Positions 15,940 through 22,982 of a DNA stretch of 33,265 nucleotides are shown piece by piece. The stretch covers positions 1-33,265 of the forward strand of contig JAFXFC010000007.1 in the NCBI GenBank assembly GCA_017513525.1. The letters run 5' to 3'. The position numbers were made by a program, and so were the translations under genes. How positions within the stretch are numbered: the first letter of the stretch is position 1; each line of letters starts with the position of its first letter. This stretch comes from Clostridia bacterium (GTDB lineage Bacteria; Bacillota; Clostridia; Oscillospirales; Acutalibacteraceae). The notes below the pieces were generated by a model, which saw only the letters and a program-made list of their open reading frames with translations, was not told the origin of the DNA and searched no databases.

Positions 15940-16064
15940 AATATTTCACAACTTCTTTTTGTTGAGAATGCCTCTTTTTAGCCCTTTCTGCTGGGGTTTT
16001 AGGGGCGTTTTTTGTTGCTTTTGGCCCATTATTTCCATATATTTTTCCTGTTTTGCTTCCGGAA

Positions 16065-16260
16065 GTGGTCAAATAAGTGGTCAAAAATACAAAAACTGTG
16101 GTCAAAATCTGACCACAGTTTTCTTATATATTTGCTGTAAACCCTTGATTTTACTGGGTTTTGACCACTTTTGCATCCCGTTCAAGAACGTTTACTCGAA
16201 CTTGCGGCATTCAGGTTCTGCAACATACGCGCTATCAACCTTGCCATAAGTGGTCAAAAT
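16065..16260. repeat. Cluster of GTGGTCAAA repeats at the left end of the element
   Basis: GTGGTCAAA occurs directly at 16065, 16077, 16098 and 16250, and inverted (TTTTGACCAC) at 16159. A 12-bp inverted repeat (16092-16103 with 16111-16122) includes two more arms. The same word recurs at 21459, 21471 and 24904, near the other junction-like sites. It could be recombinase arm sites or remnants of an old integrase gene. No credible gene is seen between 15940 and 16365. Confidence 0.6.
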
Positions 16261-16365
16261 GTCCGTCATAAATCAATGCGGAACCAATTGTCTGATTTGC
16301 CGAATAACCCTTTGTGTTTTACCTTAGAACTTGCGATTTGTCAAGAGTTTCTCGAACATGTGCAG

Positions 16366-16417
16366 TTGACAAAGCACCTATCATAGTATATAATAAAATC
16401 ACACAACAAATGATAGG
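16366..16417 (+). promoter_or_regulatory. Autoregulatory-looking promoter of the HTH-DUF3990 operon
   Basis: Perfect TTGACA (16366-16371) and TATAAT (16389-16394) are separated by 17 bases. An inverted pair CCTATCAT (16377-16384) and ATGATAGG (16410-16417) flanks the -10, and the second arm overlaps the region of the ribosome binding site. This is typical for repression by the operon's own HTH protein. Confidence 0.75.
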
Positions 16418-16429
16418 CGGTATTTGTTT

Positions 16430-17275
16430 ATGAAGATCTTAATCAAGGAGATAAGACTTGCAGCGGGAATGAACCAAGAGCAGTTCGCAAACGCTCTCGG
16501 TACAACGCCGCTTTCGATCAATCGTTGGGAAAACGGGAAGACGGCTCCTAATAAAATGGCCCAAACAAATTTGTATAATTTCTGCAAGGAACGCGAAATC
16601 GACTTGGCTCAACTGATCGTCGAGTCTAAAAGTGCTGCTGCAGAGGATGGCAAACTGATTTTATATCACGGTTCTAAAAAGGGTATCATCGGCGATATCG
16701 CGCCGATCAGCAGAAACGAATGCGACTTCGGTGCCGGTTTCTATATGGGTACCACTACTCTCCAGCCGCTGACTTTGGTGTGCAACGAAGATAAGCCAAA
16801 GTTCTATACCGTCGAACTGGATATGACCGGCTTGAAGGTGCTCCAAGTGGATATCGGCATTGATTGGGCGATGCTGATTGCCTATTACCGCAAGGAGATG
16901 GAAGATGCTAAAGGCACCGCCGTCTATGAGAAGTATGCAAAGATGGCCGAGGGGTATGATATCATTGTAGGCTATATTGCAAATGATAGAATGTATACCG
17001 AGCTTTCTCGATTCTTCAATAAAACGCTGACCGACGTGGCACTGATTAACTGCTTATCTGCCTTGGATCTCGGCAAGCAGTATGTGGCGATTTCCGAGAA
17101 GGCTTGTAAACAGATTAAGATTATCAACGAAGAACCGTTATCTCAACTGGAACTTGCGATGCTGAAAGATATGAGCGTAGCAAGACGAAAAGAAGGCGTT
17201 GCTCTGGCGGATGAAATTGAAATCAAATACCGCCGCGAAGGAAAGTTCTTCGACGAGATATTAAGAGGAGAATAA
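16430..17275 (+). CDS. HTH (XRE) plus DUF3990 ADP-ribosyltransferase-like toxin-type protein
   Basis: A 281-residue fusion. Residues 1-60 form an XRE HTH (AAGMNQEQFANALGTTPLSINRWENGK). From about residue 76 a DUF3990 domain begins, with LYHGS (78-82), DFGAGFYMGTT (99-109) and a later YDIIVGYIANDRMY segment. DUF3990 is related to ADP-ribosyltransferase folds and is found in toxin-antitoxin-like pairs. Fusion of the operator-binding HTH to the presumed toxin is unusual compared with classical modules, where the antitoxin binds DNA. ATG 16430 with AGGCGG upstream is preferred to TTG 16424. One base separates it from the next gene, and the promoter has operator-like arms. Confidence 0.82.
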   Translation: MKILIKEIRLAAGMNQEQFANALGTTPLSINRWENGKTAPNKMAQTNLYNFCKEREIDLAQLIVESKSAAAEDGKLILYHGSKKGIIGDIAPISRNECDFGAGFYMGTTTLQPLTLVCNEDKPKFYTVELDMTGLKVLQVDIGIDWAMLIAYYRKEMEDAKGTAVYEKYAKMAEGYDIIVGYIANDRMYTELSRFFNKTLTDVALINCLSALDLGKQYVAISEKACKQIKIINEEPLSQLELAMLKDMSVARRKEGVALADEIEIKYRREGKFFDEILRGE

Positions 17276-17276
17276 G

Positions 17277-17696
17277 ATGAGTAAGTCATTAGAACTCGCG
17301 CTCTGTGATACCCAAGGACAGCTGTTTGAACTATCGGGAGATCGCGGAATAAGCAGCGAGGCATTTATTAAAGCATTTATGACATCGGATATCTCAAAAG
17401 ATATGGATTCCGAGTTTAACCACGTTCAATGGGCAGGTAAAGAATATATCTACTCCCGTATGGAAGATGAGTGTAAAGATGCCCTCGTCACTCCCGGCGA
17501 AGTGTACGATAAAGAAACGCTCTATTGGACGGGCTATATCTACCGTTACTGGAACCTATATACCGGCGAAAGCAGCAAGGAAATCTATCGCCAAGCCCCC
17601 GCAAAAACTATGCAGGTGGTCTACCTCATGTACCACACCATGAGCCCCAAAATGGCGATTGACAGGCTGAAATTATCATTTGAGTCGCAATCATAA
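17277..17696 (+). CDS. Unknown small protein, candidate antitoxin or partner of the DUF3990 protein
   Basis: A 139-residue protein, acidic N-terminal half, no signal peptide or membrane segment. It is rich in aromatic residues in the middle (LYWTGYIYRYWNLY, about 83-96). It ends with a helix-like segment QVVYLMYHTMSPKMAIDRLK. I do not recognise a named family. The start lies two bases after the DUF3990 stop, with AGAGGAG inside the upstream gene, so translation is probably coupled. The tight pairing suggests it neutralises or supports the toxin-type protein. This is inference from position. Confidence 0.65.
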   Translation: MSKSLELALCDTQGQLFELSGDRGISSEAFIKAFMTSDISKDMDSEFNHVQWAGKEYIYSRMEDECKDALVTPGEVYDKETLYWTGYIYRYWNLYTGESSKEIYRQAPAKTMQVVYLMYHTMSPKMAIDRLKLSFESQS

Positions 17697-17744
17697 ATTA
17701 ACATTGGATGCTTGACATTAAGATTAGAAATCGAGGAATATATT

Positions 17745-18650
17745 ATGGATTTAAAGACATTATCTTCTGAAGGTAAAATTGCATATTTGATTAAGCCTAT
17801 ATTGAAGGTTTTACAAGAGGCCGGTGGTCAATTAGAGCGTTCCGAAATCAAAGAGCGTATCTCGGATATGGATGACCAAATCGCCGAATATTCTGTGCTC
17901 GAAAAGAAATCCAAGCAAACTGGAAACACATATAAAGAATTTAACTTCAAGTTTAACTTTGCTATTAAGGATCTGTTCTTTAACGGGCTTTTGACCTATA
18001 CCGACTCTTCTCCTATTACTTTAACAGAGAAAGGTCTATATCTTGATGTGGACAAACTCGATGTTCAAAAAGAGATTATCGAACCTTCCAAGAAGCATTG
18101 GGAAGAGCTTAGCCAAAATAACAAGAAGAATAAAGCCGTAGATGTTAGCGATAACGAGGAAGAAACCCAAGCAGAAGAAAAAATCAAGGATGACTTCAAG
18201 GATAACTTGCTTGCTGCAATTGCAAAAATGTCTCCCAAAAAGTTTGAGGCTTTTTCAAGAGCTTTGTTAAACCGCATGGGCGTTGAGTTTACCGAAAAGG
18301 GTGTCCAGATTAGCAACGACGGCGGTATTGACGGCTACGGCTACCATATTGATGCTAACGATTTTAGAACCACAAGAGTTGTTATTCAGTGCAAGAGATA
18401 CAATGTAGCTCCTGTATCCGAACCTGAAATAAATCAGTTCTTGGGTGCTATGAACAAGTATCAAGCAGACTATGGTGTGTTCATCACCAATGGAAGATTT
18501 ACAAATGCCGCCAAGAATGCCGCAAGAGAAGGTTCACCCATCACGCTGATTGACGGCAATGAACTGGTTAGATTGGTTATCAGATACGAGCTGTACATAA
18601 CACCAGTTAAGACTTATGTGTTAGATGAATTCTACAATACGGAAGAATAA
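17745..18650 (+). CDS. Mrr-type restriction endonuclease
   Basis: A 301-residue protein with an N-terminal winged-helix Mrr_N-like domain (about 1-105). A charged, Glu/Lys-rich linker (about 110-165) leads to a C-terminal Mrr catalytic domain. The PD-(D/E)XK core is visible as GGIDGYG followed by VVIQCKRY (about 190-220), with the family's supporting EINQFLGAM and GVFITNGRF segments. Such type IV enzymes usually cut foreign DNA with modified bases. ATG 17745 is preferred; the upstream TTG at 17712 lies in a TTGACA-like stretch without a ribosome binding site. Same strand as the DUF3990 pair and hsdM. Confidence 0.87.
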   Translation: MDLKTLSSEGKIAYLIKPILKVLQEAGGQLERSEIKERISDMDDQIAEYSVLEKKSKQTGNTYKEFNFKFNFAIKDLFFNGLLTYTDSSPITLTEKGLYLDVDKLDVQKEIIEPSKKHWEELSQNNKKNKAVDVSDNEEETQAEEKIKDDFKDNLLAAIAKMSPKKFEAFSRALLNRMGVEFTEKGVQISNDGGIDGYGYHIDANDFRTTRVVIQCKRYNVAPVSEPEINQFLGAMNKYQADYGVFITNGRFTNAAKNAAREGSPITLIDGNELVRLVIRYELYITPVKTYVLDEFYNTEE

Positions 18651-18741
18651 GATATAGCTGTTTTCGCATATTGCAGACCTTTGCAACCATCGGTGCGAAA
18701 ATTGTAGATACTTGATGAAAACTTACCAAGGAGCAAGAATA

Positions 18742-19473
18742 ATGACTGACATACAACTCAAAAAACTAAAATATGATCTGTGGCATTCTGCGGATATGCT
18801 TCGTGCGAGTGCGCACCTTGCCGCTAATAAATACGGTCAGCCCATTCTGGGTTTGATCTTCCTTCGCTATGCCGATATTCTGTTCAAGCAGCATAAGGCT
18901 GAGATTGCGGAGGAATATCAGCGCAAGATCGGCACCCGTGCGGAAAAGACGATGAAGCAAGTCTCCATTGAAAAGTGCGGCTTTTATCTGCCGGAGTGCG
19001 CCTATTTTGACTTTATCAATAACGCACCCGATGATGCTGAAAAGGCAACCCTCGTAAAGAAAGCAATGGAGGAAATCGAAAAGGAGAACCCCAGTATGGC
19101 CGGTGTCCTTCCAAAAGAGGTTTACGGTCAGCTTGTTCCCGAAGAAGAGCCGGAACTGCTTTCTAAGATTATCCGTGTTTTCAAGGATATTCCCGAAGAT
19201 ATCAGCATTGACCTATTCGGTGAAATCTATGAATACTTCCTTGGCAACTTTGCTCTGCAGGAAGGCAAGGACGGCGGAACATTCTATACCCCTGCTACCG
19301 TTGTTCGCTATATGGTCGAGGTGCTGAAGCCCGAGATCGGCAATAAGCTATTCCTTGACCCGGCTTGTGGTTCGGGCGGTATGTTCGTTCAGGCAGCTCG
19401 CTATATGCACAGACACAATGCCACTGCCGAAGATATGATGAAATTTATGTGTTACGGTGTTGAGAAAGTATAA
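18742..19473 (+). pseudogene. hsdM: Type I restriction-modification methylase HsdM, truncated after about 243 residues
   Basis: The N-terminal half of an adenine methyltransferase subunit M. It has an HsdM N-terminal helical domain (from KLKYDLWHSADMLRAS), GGTFYTPATVVRYMVE, and SAM-binding motif I DPACGSGGM (about 206-214). The frame then ends shortly after CYGVEKV, before the catalytic NPPF motif and the C-terminal half. Full HsdM is about 500 residues or more. hsdS and hsdR are absent. The sequence passes directly into the C-terminal half of an integrase, so a deletion removed the rest. AAGGAG precedes ATG 18742. It cannot methylate DNA by itself. Confidence 0.87.
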
Positions 19474-20098
19474 GGAAACGGTAAGCTCGCGGTGGATGTT
19501 CCCGTCACCGCAAAATCCCGACGTACCGAGGTATCCCACATCCGTCGGCGATATCCTGTCGATTCTACTCAAGCGAGCGGGATGCAAGCACGTGCGGTTT
19601 CACGATCTGCGACATACCTTTGCTACGATGGCGCTCGAAAACGGCATGGACGTGAAAACGCTGTCGGCAACGATAGGCCACGTGTCAGCCGCGACCACGC
19701 TCGATATCTACAGCCATATGACCGACACGATGCAGATGCAGGCGGCGGTGAGCATCGACCGCAAAATCGGCGGCACAAACGCGCAGATGCCCGTGGTAGA
19801 GCAAACACCCAAGGAGAGTGTAAACCCGCCCGTAAACGCCCCGTGTGCGCCCACAGAGCCCCATCCCGAGCCTGTCCCGAGAAAGATACGAAAAAGCGGC
19901 ACCGGATGCCTGTATCAGATCAATGACAGCCTGTGGGAAGGCAGCTTCTTCCCACGACTGCCCAGCGGTAAGCGCAAGAAATTCAACGTCTACGCTGAAA
20001 CGAAAGAGCAATGCGAAATCAAACTCGCCGAGATGATTGAGCGAGTGAAAGCAGAAATCGCGGAAGAAAAAGATAAATTAAAGAAGAAAATGAACTAA
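19457..20098 (+). pseudogene. Tyrosine recombinase (integrase), C-terminal half only
   Basis: An open frame of 213 residues, beginning inside the hsdM end in another frame. It carries the C-terminal catalytic part of a phage/ICE-type integrase: HDLRHTFA (HxxR), TIGH, and the nucleophile Tyr in LDIYSH. A tail follows (about 145-200, GTGCLYQINDSLWEGSF) that resembles an AP2-like integrase DNA-binding module. The N-terminal arm- and core-binding domains and the first catalytic Arg are missing. Base composition is much GC-richer than the hsdM side. It is the likely remnant of the element's own integrase, inactivated by the deletion that fused it to hsdM. Confidence 0.88.
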
Positions 20099-20145
20099 CA
20101 GCAGTCCCCGAATGGACTTAGTCCATTCGGGGACTGCTGTTAGTT
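20093..20145. repeat. Perfect 25-bp inverted repeat with a 3-base loop
   Basis: Arms 20093-20117 and 20121-20145 are perfectly complementary around TTA. The left arm contains the integrase stop codon. No proper T run follows on either strand, and the arms are longer than in a usual terminator. It may be a REP-like palindrome, a mobile-element end, or a terminator acting in both directions between convergent genes. Confidence 0.75.
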
Positions 20146-20149
20146 GAGA

Positions 20150-21307
20150 TTACAATTTCCCGGTGATACGATATTTAATATAATAGAAATAGTAATACCT
20201 ATCTAATTCTTCTTTCGTCATACCTGATGTACGAAAAGCGTTAGAAAAACCAGTCATTATCTCGCACTCCTTATCAATGTCAATAAAGAGATTTGCTCGA
20301 AAACTATTTTCAAAAATGGAGAGGTAGGTCATTTGATTCTGACGAATGATATATCTCTCTTCTTCTGTTAAAATATTGGTAGTCTCGTAGTGAAGATTAT
20401 TGCGAAGTTTTCGATTAAGCGAAAAGAAACTGGAATCGACAATGAAATTTTTAATATCAATTTTAATTTGATTTGCAAATGAGGAATCTAGTTGACACAA
20501 TTCATCACCCATGATGGTTATTATTAACGCTCTATATTTATCCAAAAATAAGCTCATATCAGCAATCTGCCTTTTGCCCATTGTAACTTGAAAGTTTGGC
20601 AGATATTTGGAAAGAACATTTATGGACGTTATCATCCGATAGCGATAAAGGATTAAAATTTTATCGAGAGTTTCGAGATGAACTGTATGTTGAAATAATT
20701 TTTGAGCGGAGTACGAATAGCGCGAAAAAGACAGCACCTCGTCTAGTTGAATGGCAATCGTGTCTAACTTACTACTACTTTTATCGTAAATCTCCTGCAA
20801 ACTGAAATCGGGCGATAGCGTCGAGAATGCTGCAGTTAACATTGTGTGAGGAAGGCAAAAAAGGTAATTCCAAAAGTCAAAATCCTCTACCGGTGAAACC
20901 TGCGACTCGAAGTTCAGGTCGTAGAGGATACCATTTTTGGCAATGATGTTGATATCATAGACCTTGCGAGCAAAAGAAATTCCCATTTCTTCGATTGCTT
21001 TCGTAGCTTCGTTAGAATTGACAATAACTTTATGCGCAGATAACTGCCTTTCCGCATTAATTCGTTTAGATATAGTTGGTTCGAGCAATTTATCTTTAGA
21101 AACAATGCCTAATCTATCCAAGGCATTGGCGATTTCATGAACATAAACAGGGGCTAAAATTCGAAGAAAACTACCTAAATAGGCCTTTGCTTCTTCGTTT
21201 TTCATCTTACGCTTGATTTCTAAAATTAGATCGAAGCAAAGCAAATCCCCGACAATCTCTGCCACAGTATCCAAGGACCAGTTTTTCTTTTGATTTGTAG
21301 AAGTCAC
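20150..21307 (-). CDS. Unknown protein with an HEPN-like RxxxxxxH motif
   Basis: A 385-residue, mostly helical, soluble protein that I do not recognise. Near residues 299-308 RKLRNNLHYE resembles the R-x4-6-H motif of HEPN ribonucleases, and the adjacent FIVDSSFFSLNRK helix fits that setting. This is only a motif-level hint. No membrane segment or signal is visible. The start is GTG 21307 after GAGGTG. It has its own upstream region of about 390 bases and lies between the broken integrase and a defence-like operon, so a role in phage defence is plausible but inferred. Confidence 0.6.
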   Translation of the reverse strand: MTSTNQKKNWSLDTVAEIVGDLLCFDLILEIKRKMKNEEAKAYLGSFLRILAPVYVHEIANALDRLGIVSKDKLLEPTISKRINAERQLSAHKVIVNSNEATKAIEEMGISFARKVYDINIIAKNGILYDLNFESQVSPVEDFDFWNYLFCLPHTMLTAAFSTLSPDFSLQEIYDKSSSKLDTIAIQLDEVLSFSRYSYSAQKLFQHTVHLETLDKILILYRYRMITSINVLSKYLPNFQVTMGKRQIADMSLFLDKYRALIITIMGDELCQLDSSFANQIKIDIKNFIVDSSFFSLNRKLRNNLHYETTNILTEEERYIIRQNQMTYLSIFENSFRANLFIDIDKECEIMTGFSNAFRTSGMTKEELDRYYYFYYIKYRITGKL

Positions 21308-21533
21308 ACTTACACCTCGTTTATAGTTGTGATTAATATTATAGCAAAAAATATCTAATAAGACAAGGAATCAAAAATTGATCCGCAGTAAACAAAGAAA
21401 AAGAAATTTACGATGCGTATTATCAAGTGAAAATCGATTTTACTTGACAATGTAAAAATGGTCAAAACCTGTGGTCAAAAATCTGCATATTTTCTAAAAG
21501 TAGGAATAAAACGCCTAAATAGCAATAAAAAAT
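21308..21533. other. Non-coding stretch upstream of the HEPN-like gene
   Basis: No credible gene. It holds copy 2 of the dispersed short repeat (21383-21403; see 13160-13180), two TGGTCAAAA words (21459 and 21471) also found at the element's left end, and AT-rich sequence that may contain the minus-strand promoter of the upstream region. Confidence 0.6.
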
Positions 21534-21575
21534 GACCTAAAGTGGAGAACAAATCTCTGCTTTAGGTCGTTTTTG
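21534..21575. terminator. Bidirectional terminator downstream of the kinase operon
   Basis: GACCTAAAG (21534-21542) pairs with CTTTAGGTC (21560-21568), with an inner GAGA-type stem. TTTTT follows on the plus side and AAAAAA precedes it, so it works on the minus strand after the kinase gene as well. Confidence 0.75.
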
Positions 21576-21585
21576 TGGTCGGAGT
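21576..21585 (-). pseudogene. Remnant resembling a tRNA 3' end
   Basis: TGGTCGGAGT is identical to the start of the tRNA-Pro 3' half at 15895-15904 and, like it, directly follows a terminator hairpin. The rest of the tRNA is not present. It may mark an old attachment site or internal junction. Only 10 bases long, so chance is possible. Confidence 0.4.
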
Positions 21586-21701
21586 AGCGTTATAGTAATC
21601 AAGCGTAAACCCGCATAAATACTAGGCTTTTTGCAGCCAAAAACAGTACATATCCCTTTATTACTATGATTAAGCTGAAACATAAATTGTTGTGAACGTG
21701 G

Positions 21702-22955
21702 TTATTCTTGAATTAAATTAAAGGCTGAAATTAACTCATCGATATCTTGAAATCTTTTTTTCTTATCTGAAGAAAGACCACGAGTTACAAACTCCCTTAA
21801 AGAAGAATTTTCGATTTTTTCGGTGTTGGTTCTACCCGTCATCGCGTAATACACAAGTCGGGTAATAGCATAAGTTTCGTGGATGATGCAGTATGTGTTG
21901 AACCCTTCTAAACGAAGTTCGGGATCATTAAAATATCCTTTATATTCTGTATTAATAGATGTTAAATTTGTGTTGGGTATTTTCACTAATCCAAAATCGG
22001 AAATTTTTACCACCCTTACATCATCATACAACCGAAGCAATACATTTTTGGGACAAATATCCCTATGCAACAAATCTTTTGAGTGTATGTATTTGAATGC
22101 TCGTAGCATTTGAGAAACAATACCTTTTCTTTGTGAGAAAGTGAGTTTCCCATTGTTTTCAGATATATATTTATCGAGGGTACAATCCATATACTCCATT
22201 ACATACTCGTTAGAGCTACCGTTGTATGAATACACCTCGACTATATATGGAGAATGAAGCGTCTTCATTTGTTCGTATTCACGCTTAAAACGAGTTAGTT
22301 CTTTTTCTGTTAAATCTTTTTTTGCCCGTTTAACAACGAAAAAAGTATCATAGAAAGAATCTTTATACTTAAAAACTTGTGCGTATGATCCTTCACCAAT
22401 TAATTTCAATTCATATGTGGGATTTGTTGCTATAGGTATGGCAATAGTATTTGGTACTATGGTCTGCCAACCATAAACAGAACGTCCGGATATATGACTT
22501 TTTTCTATAATCTCATATCCATCATGCTTTAGAAGTTCATTAAAAGTTTCTAAGAATTTTTTCCAGGGTTGGTGTTCGTTTCTAACAACAGGATGAAACA
22601 TTTCACATAGAAATTTTAATAACGTTTCGTCATCGCCGTTCACAAGACCGAAACGATGATCAGTAAAGACCCAACCATCTTCCCAATCATCGTTATTAAT
22701 AGTATGTTGCCAAATGTCACCTTCCGCATTCTTAAATCTACTGTCCGTGGAAGGCATATTACTGAGATTATAAACTCTTGATAAAAAGTCAATTTCATTG
22801 AGACGTCCATGATAACACATATGATAGTCAACTGTAACTTCCTCGGGATATGGATGTTCATAGTAATTGACTTTAAGCTCTAGCTCTGTACCAATAAACC
22901 CATTGCGGATAATATCAATGATGTCTCTGCGTGTTACTTCTGTAATTTTGTTCAT
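21702..22955 (-). CDS. Ser/Thr protein kinase with an AbiJ-like N-terminal domain
   Basis: A 417-residue soluble protein. The N-terminal part (about 1-165) begins KITEVTRRDIIDIIRNGF and contains the GRLNEIDFLSRVYNL and GDIWQHTINNDDWEDGWVF stretches. It resembles the AbiJ N-terminal domain type (probably NTD3) found at the front of abortive-infection effectors. The C-terminal part is a complete Hanks-type kinase: GEGSYAQVF (187-195), K209, E226, HRDICPKN (297-304) and DFG (320-322). All catalytic residues are present. The gene follows the zinc-ribbon nuclease gene by 27 bases, with AGGTGAA before ATG. The pair likely forms one defence operon in which the kinase signals or self-poisons on infection. 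That role is inference. Confidence 0.82.
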   Translation of the reverse strand: MNKITEVTRRDIIDIIRNGFIGTELELKVNYYEHPYPEEVTVDYHMCYHGRLNEIDFLSRVYNLSNMPSTDSRFKNAEGDIWQHTINNDDWEDGWVFTDHRFGLVNGDDETLLKFLCEMFHPVVRNEHQPWKKFLETFNELLKHDGYEIIEKSHISGRSVYGWQTIVPNTIAIPIATNPTYELKLIGEGSYAQVFKYKDSFYDTFFVVKRAKKDLTEKELTRFKREYEQMKTLHSPYIVEVYSYNGSSNEYVMEYMDCTLDKYISENNGKLTFSQRKGIVSQMLRAFKYIHSKDLLHRDICPKNVLLRLYDDVRVVKISDFGLVKIPNTNLTSINTEYKGYFNDPELRLEGFNTYCIIHETYAITRLVYYAMTGRTNTEKIENSSLREFVTRGLSSDKKKRFQDIDELISAFNLIQE

Positions 22956-22982
22956 AAAGCTTTCACCTAAATATAAGTATTA

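Noticed and set aside
15678..15965. 95-residue plus-strand frame with GVKRLELPTSC near its end
   Set aside because: It runs antisense through the tRNA-Pro 3' half and two terminator hairpins, has no ribosome binding site, and its composition is unlike a protein.
15809..16105. 98-residue minus-strand frame at the left end of the element
   Set aside because: It reads through the tRNA fragment and the GTGGTCAAA repeats. It could at most be a relic of an older integrase gene; there is no start signal.
16065..16260. CRISPR array from the repeated GTGGTCAAA word
   Set aside because: The word is only 9-10 bases, spacing is irregular, both orientations occur, and no cas gene is present.
18742..20098. 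Phase-variable type I restriction locus with its own invertase
   Set aside because: No hsdS or inverted hsdS fragments are present. The recombinase is ICE/phage-like and truncated, so a deletion fits better.
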